From Alphaproteobacteria bacterium (GTDB taxonomy: Bacteria; Pseudomonadota; Alphaproteobacteria; Reyranellales; Reyranellaceae): a stretch of DNA of 6,943 nt. The stretch covers positions 1-6,943 of the forward strand of contig JABCYT010000178.1 of assembly GCA_013290035.1 (NCBI GenBank). The letters are read 5' to 3'. The notes beneath the pieces are model-generated. The model was not told the origin of the DNA. It was given only the letters and a program-made list of their open reading frames with translations, and searched no databases. Positions 1 to 6,758 of the stretch are shown piece after piece. Within the stretch, counting starts at the first letter, position 1, and every line of letters starts with the position of its first letter. The position numbers were made by a program, and so were the translations under genes.

Positions 1-214
1 CCTTGCCGCCGGTCACCTTTGATGTGGCATCGATGCGATACTTGAGCGAATCGGTGCGGCGGTTCCAGGCCGGCGGCGTCAGCAGCCGCTCGTCGAGCAG
101 CGCGGCATAGGCCCGGCTGCCGAGCGGCGCCACGTACACGGCGACCCCGGCGATCAAGCCATCGCGCAGCACCTGCCGTCTCGAAAGGCGGGACCGCGGG
201 CCGACATCGTTCAT
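1..214 (-). CDS. Tat-exported xanthine dehydrogenase-family molybdopterin-binding subunit, N-terminal fragment
   Basis: The first 71 codons of a gene read from 214 leftward and out of the window. The N-terminus carries a twin-arginine signal: SRRQVL at residues 11-16, a hydrophobic stretch at about 19-31, and a possible signal peptidase site after A-Y-A (35-37). The mature start has a TPPAW segment (46-50) and then YRIDATSKVTGGK (59-71). This resembles the R-I-D-x-x-x-K-V-T-G entry motif that opens the molybdenum-binding subunit of xanthine dehydrogenase/aldehyde oxidase-family enzymes. Known members hydroxylate purines, aldehydes or N-heterocycles with a molybdenum cofactor, and the Tat signal implies folding in the cytoplasm before export to the periplasm. 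The substrate cannot be told because the catalytic body lies outside the window. The start ATG (complement of 212-214) has only a weak purine-rich ribosome site. The Tat signal is firm; the family call rests on one short motif. Confidence 0.62.
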   Translation of the reverse strand, partial: MNDVGPRSRLSRRQVLRDGLIAGVAVYVAPLGSRAYAALLDERLLTPPAWNRRTDSLKYRIDATSKVTGGK

Positions 215-246
215 TTCGTGGCCTGTCCGTGTGGTGCGGAAAGAGT

Positions 247-269
247 GCTTTAGGCGAACGTCGCTAAGC
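247..269. promoter_or_regulatory. Imperfect inverted repeat, possible operator
   Basis: The right arm TCGCTAAGC (261-269) is the reverse complement of GCTTAGCGA. The left arm reads GCTTTAGGCGA (247-257), the same sequence with one extra T and one extra G. The arms flank a 3-nt centre. The dyad lies 33 bp upstream of the minus-strand start codon, where a promoter or operator for that gene could sit. Nine pairs with two bulges may arise by chance in GC-rich DNA, so a regulatory role is only a suggestion. Confidence 0.25.
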
Positions 270-435
270 AAGCGCATTCGACGCCGATCAGGCAGCACTG
301 CGGCTGCAACCGCTTCCACAAGGTGCAGGCGTCGCGCGCGTCTACGACCGTGCCCCACGCCACCTCTCGAAGTCAATCGAGCGGCCCCTGGACCGCGGAT
401 CGTCGGGCGCGGCAGGATGGCCACCGCCAGCGCCA

Positions 436-463
436 TTGAAGATGGCGCGGCGAACCATAAAGT
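436..463 (+). promoter_or_regulatory. Weak sigma70-like promoter candidate for the debranching enzyme gene
   Basis: TTGAAG (436-441) and TAAAGT (458-463) are separated by 16 nt and each match the sigma70 consensus hexamers at 4 of 6 positions. Transcription would begin near 470, leaving a leader of about 25 nt before the ATG at 496. Alphaproteobacterial promoters are often degenerate, so this is only the best visible candidate. If real, it rules out translation starts at 436 or 442. Confidence 0.22.
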
Positions 464-495
464 GTCCACGGTGCAAACCAACGCCTCGAGGTGCC

Positions 496-2697
496 ATGTC
501 GACCGACCAGGTCTTGCCCGTAACGCCCGTCCCCGACGACGCCGTCGCCGAGACGCCGTTCTACATTCCTGCGACAGGAACGGCGGCCCGGCCGCGCCAG
601 ACGCTCAAATACGGCGATACTTTCATCGTGGTGGACACCCATGGCGATATCGGCGCCTCGGCCGGCGACGCCGACGGGCTGTTTCACAACGACACCCGCT
701 TTCTGTCGCATCTCGAGCTGCGGGTGAACGGCGAGCAACCCTTGCTGCTCGGCTCCAATCTCCGCGACGACAACACCTTGCTTTCGGTAGACCTGACCAA
801 CCCGGACTTCTTCGTCGACGGACGGATCGTGCTGCAGAAGGATCTGCTGCATATCTCGCGGACGATCTTTCTGTGGCGTGGCCGGGCATACCAGCGACTG
901 GCGGTGCGCAACCACGGCGATCACAGCATCAACCTTTCGCTCACGCTTCTTTTCCGCAGCGACTTCGCCGACCTGTTCGAAGTACGGGGGTTGCACCGGG
1001 TGCGTCGCGGCAGCGCCACCAATCGCGTGATCGGCGCGGACCGTGCGTTGCTGTCGTATGTCGGACTCGACGGCGCTTCGCGCACCACGACCCTTAGCTT
1101 CGAGCCGCGGCCGGACGAGATCGGCGCCGGCAAGGCCGTCTACCACCTCGAGCTTGCGCCGGGAGAGATGCGGCCGATTTTCCTGATCGTCGGCTGCAAC
1201 CAGCCGGCCGACCAGCAATCCGTGGGCTTCCTCAAGGGAATGCTGTCCGCCAGGCGCGAGCTGCGTGACGCCACGCACGATGCCACCACGATCGAGACGT
1301 CGAACGCGCTCCTGAACGAGATCCTCTGCCGGTCCGCAGCCGATCTCGAAATGCTCATGACCGACACGCCTGAAGGTCGCTATCCCTATGCCGGCATCCC
1401 TTGGTACTCGACGACGTTCGGGCGGGACGGACTGATCACGGCCCTGCAGATGCTGTGGTGCGATCCCAGCGTGGCGCGTGGCGTGTTGCGCCGCCTGGCC
1501 GCGCATCAGGCGAAAAAGACCGATCCGCGTTCCGACGCAGAGCCGGGAAAGATCCTGCACGAGATGCGCGAGGGCGAGATGGCGGCCCTCCATGAGGTGC
1601 CGTTCGGCCTGTATTACGGAAGTGTCGACGCGACGCCTCTCTTCGTCCTGCTTGCCGGCCTCTATGCCGAACGCACCGACGATCAGGAAACCCTGACGGC
1701 GTTGTGGCCGACCATCGAGGCCGCGCTCGGCTGGATCGACGGGCTTGGTGATCGGGATGGCGACGGCTTCGTCGAATACCGCCGCGCCAGCGAGCTGGGA
1801 CTCGCCAACCAGGGATGGAAGGACTCGCAGGACGCGATTTTCCACGCCGATGGCCGTCTGGCCGAAGGTGACATCGCGTTGGCTGAAGTACAGGGCTACG
1901 TCTTTGCCGCGAAGACAGTGATTGCGCGCTCGGCGCGCCGCATGGGCCTGATGGCAGACGCGCGCCGGCTCGAAGCCGACGCCAAGCGTCTCGCCCGGCG
2001 CTTCGAGGCCGCCTTCTGGTGCCCCGAGCTCGGCACCTATGCGCTGGCCCTCGACGGGGCCAAGCAGCCGTGCCGCGTCCGCACGTCGAATGCCGGACAG
2101 GTCCTGTTCACGGGCATCGCGTCGCCCCAACGCGCTGCACGGGTTGGTGAAGGACTATTGGAGCCCCGATTCTTTTCGGGCTGGGGCATTCGCACCGTCG
2201 CCAAGGGCGAAGCGCGCTACAATCCCATGTCCTACCATGACGGCTCGGTCTGGCCGCACGACAACGCGCTGATCGCGCTGGGGCTGGCGCGCTACGGCCT
2301 GAAGCGGTCGGTTGGCCAATTGTTCAAGGGCCTGTTCGACGCCGCGACCTATATGGACCTGCGGCGATTGCCGGAACTCTTCTGCGGCTTCCAGCGCCAG
2401 CGCAACCGCGGCCCCACGCTCTATCCTGTCGCCTGCTCGCCGCAGGCCTGGGCGAGCGCCACGCCCTTCTCGCTGATCGAGGCGTCCTTGGGACTGGAGC
2501 TCGATCCGCGACACCACGAAGTGCGTTTCCGCAACCCGGGCCTGCCGTCGTTCCTCGATGAAGTAACGCTGCGCAATCTGCAGCTCGGCGGCTCGAGCGT
2601 CGACATCAAGGTCCGCCGCCACCGCGACGACGTCTCGCTCGAGATCTTGCGCACGCGCGGCACCAGGCTGCAGATTTCGCTCGTGTCTTCGCGCTGA
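496..2697 (+). CDS. Amylo-alpha-1,6-glucosidase / glycogen debranching-type enzyme
   Basis: A 733-aa protein with the two-part build of bacterial debranching-type glucosidases. The N-terminal beta-rich domain (about residues 35-240, GDE_N_bis type) has the motif GLFHNDTRFLS (61-71). The C-terminal part (about 265-705) is an alpha/alpha-barrel glycosidase domain with WYSTTFGRDG (303-312), GWKDS (440-444), YHDGSVWPHDN (580-590), LPELFCGF (625-632) and CSPQAW (647-652). By family analogy, D443 is the likely general acid and E627 the likely base; this is inference. An EF-hand-like loop, DRDGDGFVEY, lies at 419-428. The family removes alpha-1,6-linked glucose from branched glucans. No signal peptide is seen, so it is probably cytoplasmic. 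I chose ATG 496 because GAGG at 488-491 precedes it and homology-like sequence begins only later; the in-frame TTG 436 and ATG 442 add an unconvincing basic tail. No other glycogen gene is in view, so the natural substrate is uncertain. Confidence 0.9.
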   Translation: MSTDQVLPVTPVPDDAVAETPFYIPATGTAARPRQTLKYGDTFIVVDTHGDIGASAGDADGLFHNDTRFLSHLELRVNGEQPLLLGSNLRDDNTLLSVDLTNPDFFVDGRIVLQKDLLHISRTIFLWRGRAYQRLAVRNHGDHSINLSLTLLFRSDFADLFEVRGLHRVRRGSATNRVIGADRALLSYVGLDGASRTTTLSFEPRPDEIGAGKAVYHLELAPGEMRPIFLIVGCNQPADQQSVGFLKGMLSARRELRDATHDATTIETSNALLNEILCRSAADLEMLMTDTPEGRYPYAGIPWYSTTFGRDGLITALQMLWCDPSVARGVLRRLAAHQAKKTDPRSDAEPGKILHEMREGEMAALHEVPFGLYYGSVDATPLFVLLAGLYAERTDDQETLTALWPTIEAALGWIDGLGDRDGDGFVEYRRASELGLANQGWKDSQDAIFHADGRLAEGDIALAEVQGYVFAAKTVIARSARRMGLMADARRLEADAKRLARRFEAAFWCPELGTYALALDGAKQPCRVRTSNAGQVLFTGIASPQRAARVGEGLLEPRFFSGWGIRTVAKGEARYNPMSYHDGSVWPHDNALIALGLARYGLKRSVGQLFKGLFDAATYMDLRRLPELFCGFQRQRNRGPTLYPVACSPQAWASATPFSLIEASLGLELDPRHHEVRFRNPGLPSFLDEVTLRNLQLGGSSVDIKVRRHRDDVSLEILRTRGTRLQISLVSSR

Positions 2698-2711
2698 GAT
2701 CTTTCTGATGC

Positions 2712-2731
2712 GCCGGGAAACGCAACCCGGC
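2712..2731 (+). other. Short GC hairpin after the debranching enzyme gene
   Basis: GCCGGG (2712-2717) can pair with CCCGGC (2726-2731) around an 8-nt A-rich loop, 15 nt after the stop codon at 2697. No T-run follows, so it is not a standard intrinsic terminator. It could be a 3'-end stabilising structure or a weak attenuator before the PRC-barrel gene. Confidence 0.3.
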
Positions 2732-2772
2732 CGACCGCCACGAGTTGATCAACGGCTCCTTGAGCCTTTGCC

Positions 2773-2777
2773 GGAGG
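2773..2777 (+). promoter_or_regulatory. Strong ribosome binding site for the PRC-barrel gene
   Basis: GGAGG lies 6 nt before the ATG at 2784. It is one of the two strongest Shine-Dalgarno sites in the window and decides the start in favour of a product beginning directly with its signal peptide. Confidence 0.75.
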
Positions 2778-2783
2778 CGTCCA

Positions 2784-3206
2784 ATGGGCGACAGGTTCGG
2801 AATTGTCTTTCTGATGACGGTGCTGATCGCCGTTGGCGCTGCGGCCCAGCCCGACAGCACTGTATCGCCATCCGTCACCATCCTCGAAACCCAGGAAGCG
2901 CAGAGCATTCTCGGCCGGGATGTGCGCAGCCTGACGGACGAGGATATGGGACGGATCGTCGACATACTGGTCGATGGCGAAGGCGGGGTGCGCGCCGCCA
3001 TCATCGACTTCGGTGGGTTTCTCGGCGTCGGCAATCGCAAGATCGCCGTCGACTGGAAGGCGCTGCATTTCGTTCCCGCAGCCGGCAAGCGGTATAGCGT
3101 CGTCCTCGAACTCACGCGCGATCAGGTGAAGGCCGCCCCGGAATACAAGGAGGGCAAGCCGACCATCGTCCTGGGCGCCTCAGGCAACCTCGAACCCCTG
3201 CCATAG
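2784..3206 (+). CDS. Exported PRC-barrel domain protein
   Basis: A 140-aa protein with an N-terminal signal peptide: residues 1-21 include a hydrophobic core (about 6-18) and end in AAA, with likely cleavage before Q22. A single PRC-barrel domain follows at about 37-115. It shows the family pattern ILGRDV (42-47), MGRIVDILVD (55-64), then IIDFGGFLGVGNRKIAVDW (73-91). PRC-barrel domains are small beta-barrels found in photosynthetic reaction centre H subunits, RimM and many free-standing proteins, often as interaction or scaffold modules; the role of this one is unknown. The ATG at 2784 is chosen because GGAGG (2773-2777) lies 6 nt upstream. An in-frame TTG at 2745 would bury the signal peptide behind a basic extension. 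The MFS gene begins 10 nt after the stop, which suggests co-transcription. Confidence 0.87.
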   Translation: MGDRFGIVFLMTVLIAVGAAAQPDSTVSPSVTILETQEAQSILGRDVRSLTDEDMGRIVDILVDGEGGVRAAIIDFGGFLGVGNRKIAVDWKALHFVPAAGKRYSVVLELTRDQVKAAPEYKEGKPTIVLGASGNLEPLP

Positions 3207-3216
3207 CAGGCCGCCG

Positions 3217-4488
3217 GTGACGGAGCCCCTCCCTCCTTCGCCGCCCCACCCCTCGCAGCGCAGCCTGGCGAGGCTCGACTGGTTCGTCTTTCTCGTCGCC
3301 GACGTTCAGACCGGCTTCGGCCCCTTCGTCGCCGTCTACCTGACGACGCAGCACTGGACGCAGATCGAGATCGGCCTCGTGCTCACGGTCTCCGGCCTGG
3401 TCTCGCTGGTGGGTCAGATGCCGGGCGGCGCGCTGGTCGATGCCGCCCGCTCCGAGCGGATCGTCGCTGGCGCGGCGGTCTCGCTTATCGCCGCCAGCGC
3501 GCTGATCTACGCGACATGGCCGATCTTCCCGGCCGTGCTGGTCGCAGCGACGATGCAGGCTGCCGCGAGCTGCGTGCTGGGGCCGGCCATCGCGGCGATC
3601 AGCCTCGGCTTGGTCGGATATGCCATGATCGGCGAGCGGTTCGGCCGCAATGCGCGTTTCGCCGCCGTCGGCACCGGGCTCTCCGCTGCGGTGATGGGCG
3701 CCTGCGGATATTTCTTTACCGCCCAGTCGGTCTTTTTCGTCACGGCCGCGCTGCTGATCCCCGCGCTGTTCGTGCTGCGTGGTATCGCCCCGACGGAAAT
3801 CGATCCGGAACGGGCTCACGGCAACCCCTCCGGCCAACCCGCCGGCAAGCCGCGCGCCGACCTTCGCAGCCTTCTGCGCCAGCGGCCGCTACAGGTATTC
3901 GGCTGCTGCATCCTGCTGTTCCACTTCGCAAACGCTGCCATGCTTCCCCTGATGGGCAGCGTGCTCACGACGCGCTCGAGTCAATGGGCGACGGTGCTGA
4001 TCGGGGCGTGCATCGTCGGTCCGCAGCTCGTCGTGGCGCTGTTCTCGCCGTGGGTTGGCCGCCAGGCGCAACGATGGGGACGCCGGCCGCTGCTGCTCGT
4101 AGGCTTCGCCGCTCTGCCGGTCCGCGGACTGCTCTTTGCCACGGTGACGGATCCGTACCTGCTGGTGGTCGTTCAGCTCCTGGATGGGCTAACGGCAGCC
4201 GTGTTCAGCGTCATGGTGCCCTTGACGATCGCCGACCTCACGCGCGGAACCGGACGATTCAATCTGACCCAGGGCGTCATCGGCACCATGATGGGAGTGG
4301 GCGCTTCGCTCAGCCCGACATTCGCCGGATACATGAGCGACGCTTTCAGCAGCAGGGTCGCCTTCCTCGGGCTGGCGAGTATCGCGGTGCTCGGCCTCGC
4401 GACGGTCTGGTTGCTGATGCCGGAAACGCGGCCACCGGCGCGTTCTCCCACCCTGAATCGACAGGCCGTCATGGGACCCTTACGGTGA
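3217..4488 (+). CDS. MFS transporter, 12 predicted membrane segments
   Basis: A 423-aa integral membrane protein of the major facilitator superfamily. By eye, twelve hydrophobic segments fall near residues 22-42, 50-72, 82-101, 104-125, 148-168, 170-189, 225-247, 256-278, 288-308, 311-336, 350-371 and 380-401. A polar central loop (about 190-222) joins the two six-helix halves. A motif A-like loop after helix 2 reads GALVDAARSER (71-81), with D75 as the conserved acid; its echo after helix 8 is GRQAQRWGRR (281-290). The superfamily moves small molecules using ion gradients, and sequence alone does not give the substrate or direction. Translation starts at GTG 3217, since the next in-frame methionine falls after helix 2. 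The ribosome site is weak and the PRC-barrel stop is only 10 nt away, so translational coupling is possible. The deaminase gene starts 27 nt after its stop, making that pathway the best hint to the cargo. Confidence 0.9.
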   Translation: MTEPLPPSPPHPSQRSLARLDWFVFLVADVQTGFGPFVAVYLTTQHWTQIEIGLVLTVSGLVSLVGQMPGGALVDAARSERIVAGAAVSLIAASALIYATWPIFPAVLVAATMQAAASCVLGPAIAAISLGLVGYAMIGERFGRNARFAAVGTGLSAAVMGACGYFFTAQSVFFVTAALLIPALFVLRGIAPTEIDPERAHGNPSGQPAGKPRADLRSLLRQRPLQVFGCCILLFHFANAAMLPLMGSVLTTRSSQWATVLIGACIVGPQLVVALFSPWVGRQAQRWGRRPLLLVGFAALPVRGLLFATVTDPYLLVVVQLLDGLTAAVFSVMVPLTIADLTRGTGRFNLTQGVIGTMMGVGASLSPTFAGYMSDAFSSRVAFLGLASIAVLGLATVWLLMPETRPPARSPTLNRQAVMGPLR

Positions 4489-4515
4489 CGCCAACGAACA
4501 ACACGGTATCCGGAT

Positions 4516-5931
4516 ATGCCCACGCTGCTGGCAAGAAATGCGGACGTCCTCGTCACCATGGACGGCCAGCGCCGGGAATTGAAGAACGCGGGCCTCTATG
4601 CCGAAGACGGCATCATCAGGCAGGTCGGTCCCACCGCGGCGCTGCCGTCGACCGCCGACACAGTCATCGACCTCGCCGGGCAGATCGCCTTGCCGGGCTT
4701 CGTCAACGCCCACCACCATCTCAACCAGACCCTGACGCGCAACTTTCCCGGCGCGCAGAACAACAATCTCTTCCCCTGGCTCAAGGCGCTCTATCGCGTG
4801 TGGGCCCGCACCGACCCCGAAGCCTCGCGCGCCAGCACCCTGGTCGGCCTGGCCGAACTGGCGCTCTCCGGCTGCACCACCGTCTTCGACCACAGCTATG
4901 TGTTCAAGAACGGCAACAACGTCGACTGCCAGATCGAGGCGGCGCGCGACCTCGGCATGCGCTTCCACGCCAGCCGCGGCTCGATGTCGCTCGGCGAATC
5001 CAAGGGCGGCCTGCCGCCCGACGATTGCGTCGAGGAGGAGCCGGCGATCCTCAAGGACAGCCAGCGGGTCATCGAGAAGTATCACGACCCTTCCGCGGGC
5101 TCGATGACGCAGATCGTGCTGGCGCCCTGCTCGCCCTTCTCCGTGACCACCTCGCTGCTGAAGGAGTCGGCGGCGCTGGCGCGGCACTACAAGGTCAGGC
5201 TCCATACCCACCTCTGCGAGACCCTCGACGAGGAGCGCTACACGCTCGAGCGGTTCCAGCTGCGCCCGGTCGACTGGATGGAGACCTTGGGTTGGCTGGG
5301 CGACGACGTGTGGTTCGCGCACGCCATCCATGTCGACGACGAGGAGATCGGAAAATTCGCGGCGACGGGATGCGGCGCCGCGCACTGCCCGTGCTCCAAC
5401 ATGCGATTGGCCTCCGGAATCGCGCCGATCAAGAAGTACATGGCGGCCGGCGTGAAAGTCGGCCTGGGCGTCGACGGTTCGGCCAGCAACGACTCCTCCA
5501 ACATCCTGCTCGAGGCGCGCCAGGCGATGCTGCTGGCGCGCCTGCGGCTGGGATTGCTGCCGCCCGAAGGCCCGCGCAAGCACATGTTCCTGTCGCAGTC
5601 CCATCCGGTGCGCGCGCACGAATGGATGACCGCCCGGGAAGCCCTTGAACTCGCCACGCTGGGCGGCGCGCGGGTCCTCGGGCGAACCGACATCGGCTCG
5701 CTCGAACCCGGCAAATGCGCCGACTTCTTCTCCCTCGATCTCCATACGATCGGCTACGCCGGCGCCCTGCACGACCCGGTGGCGGCAGTCCTGTTCTGTG
5801 CGCCGCAGCAGGCCCGGACCACCGTCATCAACGGCAAGGTCGTGGTGAAGGACGGCGAAATCGCCACCCTGGACATGCGGCCCGTCGTGGCGACGCACAA
5901 TCGCTGCGCCAACCGAATGGCCGAGGGCTAG
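4516..5931 (+). CDS. 8-oxoguanine deaminase-type amidohydrolase (ATZ/TRZ family)
   Basis: A 471-aa cytoplasmic metallohydrolase of the amidohydrolase superfamily, normal length for the family. A small beta-sandwich from both ends (about 1-58 and 395-455) flanks a TIM barrel. Metal and catalytic residues are visible: HHH at 66-68 (ligands H66 and H68), HTHLCET at 230-236 (H232, E235), FAHAIH at 267-272 (H269) and GVDGSASNDSSN at 318-329 (D320). Segments such as LFPWLKALYRVWAR (85-98), SRGSMSLGESKGGLPP (153-168), and LAPCSPFSV (202-210) recall, from memory, characterised 8-oxoguanine deaminases such as Pseudomonas Pa0142. That enzyme hydrolyses 8-oxoguanine to urate and ammonia. Relatives include hydroxyatrazine hydrolase (AtzB) and other triazine and guanine deaminases, so substrate assignment is probable, not proven. 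The ATG at 4516 has only a weak ribosome site. It lies 27 nt after the MFS gene, suggesting one transcript. The C-terminal tail after about 455 is unremarkable. Confidence 0.85.
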   Translation: MPTLLARNADVLVTMDGQRRELKNAGLYAEDGIIRQVGPTAALPSTADTVIDLAGQIALPGFVNAHHHLNQTLTRNFPGAQNNNLFPWLKALYRVWARTDPEASRASTLVGLAELALSGCTTVFDHSYVFKNGNNVDCQIEAARDLGMRFHASRGSMSLGESKGGLPPDDCVEEEPAILKDSQRVIEKYHDPSAGSMTQIVLAPCSPFSVTTSLLKESAALARHYKVRLHTHLCETLDEERYTLERFQLRPVDWMETLGWLGDDVWFAHAIHVDDEEIGKFAATGCGAAHCPCSNMRLASGIAPIKKYMAAGVKVGLGVDGSASNDSSNILLEARQAMLLARLRLGLLPPEGPRKHMFLSQSHPVRAHEWMTAREALELATLGGARVLGRTDIGSLEPGKCADFFSLDLHTIGYAGALHDPVAAVLFCAPQQARTTVINGKVVVKDGEIATLDMRPVVATHNRCANRMAEG

Positions 5932-5989
5932 ACTGGCCGTCGCGACTATGCCGGGCCATCGCCGCGTGCTACGTCGCCCCGGTTCGTGC

Positions 5990-5995
5990 GAGGAG
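5990..5995 (+). promoter_or_regulatory. Strong ribosome binding site for the DUF72 gene
   Basis: GAGGAG ends 5 nt before the ATG at 6001. It fixes the start there and not at the in-frame GTG at 5986, which lies upstream of this site. Confidence 0.75.
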
Positions 5996-6000
5996 TAAGC

Positions 6001-6738
6001 ATGGCAGGCAAGATCTATGTCGGTGTCGGTGGCTGGACCTTCGAACCGTGGCGCGGCGTCTTCTATCCCGAAGGCCTGACGCACAAGCGCGAGCTGGAAT
6101 ATGCCAGCCGCAAGCTCACCTCGATCGAGATCAACGGCACCTATTATTCGAGCTTCAAGCCCGCGAGCTGGGCCAAATGGCGCGCCGAGACACCCGACGG
6201 CTTCGTCTTCGCCATGAAGGCCTCGCGCTTCTGCACCAACCGGCGCCAGCTCGCCGAAGCAGGCGATTCGGTGAAGTACTTTGTCGGCCAGGGCCTGGTC
6301 GAGCTGGGCGACCGGCTGGGGCCGATCAATTGGCAGTTCATGGCCACCAAGAAGTTCGATGCCGAGGACATCGAGGCGTTCCTGAAGTTGCTGCCGCGCG
6401 AGGCCGGCAAGCTGCCGCTGCGCCACGCGCTGGAAGTGCGGCACCCGAGCTTCAAGGATCCGCGCTTCTACGATCTTGCACGCAAATACAACGCCGCGAT
6501 CATCTATGCTCATGACGAGGATTTTCCCGAGATCGACGAGCCGACCGCCGATTTCGCCTATGCCCGCCTGATGGGCGCCCAGGAAAAGCTGAAGACGGGC
6601 TACAAGCCGGCCGACATCGACAAATGGGCCAAGCGCGCCAAGGCCTGGGCCAAGAGGGGCGATGCCTTCGTCTATTTCATCTCCGGCGACAAGGTGCGCA
6701 ATCCGGCCGCCGCGCAGGCGCTGATCGCCAAGCTCTAG
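6001..6738 (+). CDS. DUF72 / YecE-family TIM-barrel protein
   Basis: A 245-aa protein matching the DUF72 (YecE-like) family in length and landmarks. It opens with VGVGGWTFEPWRGVFYP (7-23), followed by SIEINGTYYSSF (41-52), which corresponds to the family E-x-N-x-T-F/Y-Y motif. Next come FVFAMKASRF (68-77), GPINWQF (107-113) and ALEVRHPSF (143-151), which holds the conserved E145, R147 and H148. The C-terminal part has FAYARLMG (185-192) and VYFISGD (224-230). Known structures of this family are TIM barrels, but no reaction is established. The last two motifs differ from the more usual R-x-H-G and F-N-N-D forms, suggesting a divergent subfamily. No signal peptide or membrane segment is seen. 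It lies 69 nt after the deaminase gene with its own strong ribosome site, so it could be cotranscribed or separately expressed. The hydrolase gene follows 20 nt downstream. Confidence 0.88.
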   Translation: MAGKIYVGVGGWTFEPWRGVFYPEGLTHKRELEYASRKLTSIEINGTYYSSFKPASWAKWRAETPDGFVFAMKASRFCTNRRQLAEAGDSVKYFVGQGLVELGDRLGPINWQFMATKKFDAEDIEAFLKLLPREAGKLPLRHALEVRHPSFKDPRFYDLARKYNAAIIYAHDEDFPEIDEPTADFAYARLMGAQEKLKTGYKPADIDKWAKRAKAWAKRGDAFVYFISGDKVRNPAAAQALIAKL

Positions 6739-6758
6739 GGTCGCAAGGGGTCGCGTTC

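Larger units (their letters stand above)
215..495. other. Divergent intergenic region between the oxidoreductase and debranching enzyme genes
   Basis: This 281-bp stretch separates two divergently transcribed genes and should hold both promoters. I see no convincing gene in it. Frames that stay open here give arginine- and proline-rich products typical of high-GC shadows. The visible structure is an imperfect dyad near 247-269 and a weak promoter-like pair near 436-463, both listed separately. Confidence 0.6.

Noticed and set aside
436..495. N-terminal extension of the debranching enzyme from TTG 436 or ATG 442, including a CPRC motif
   Set aside because: A CxxC-like pattern in a 20-residue basic lead is weak evidence, there is a ribosome-site-like GAGG before ATG 496, and a possible promoter overlaps the extension.
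231..1097. A 288-codon plus-strand frame covering the divergent region and the start of the debranching gene
   Set aside because: Mostly arginine, alanine and proline, and it overlaps the debranching enzyme in another frame without any domain.
373..2130. A 585-codon minus-strand frame opposite the debranching enzyme gene
   Set aside because: Antisense shadow: low-complexity, basic composition with no motif, while the plus-strand product has complete catalytic motifs.
3516..5648. A 710-codon open frame on the plus strand spanning the MFS gene, its junction with the deaminase and most of the deaminase
   Set aside because: The product is arginine-, alanine- and proline-rich with no recognisable domain, and both overlapped genes have clear family motifs in another frame. 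It is a high-GC shadow frame.
5917..5959. Possible stem between ATGGCC (5917-5922) and GGCCAT (5954-5959) at the end of the deaminase gene
   Set aside because: Only 6 bp with a loop of about 31 nt and no following T-run; not convincing as a terminator.
4480..6513. A 677-codon open frame on the minus strand across the deaminase and DUF72 genes
   Set aside because: It crosses two well-supported genes and an intergenic gap, shows no domain, and has the composition expected of an antisense reading of GC-rich codons.
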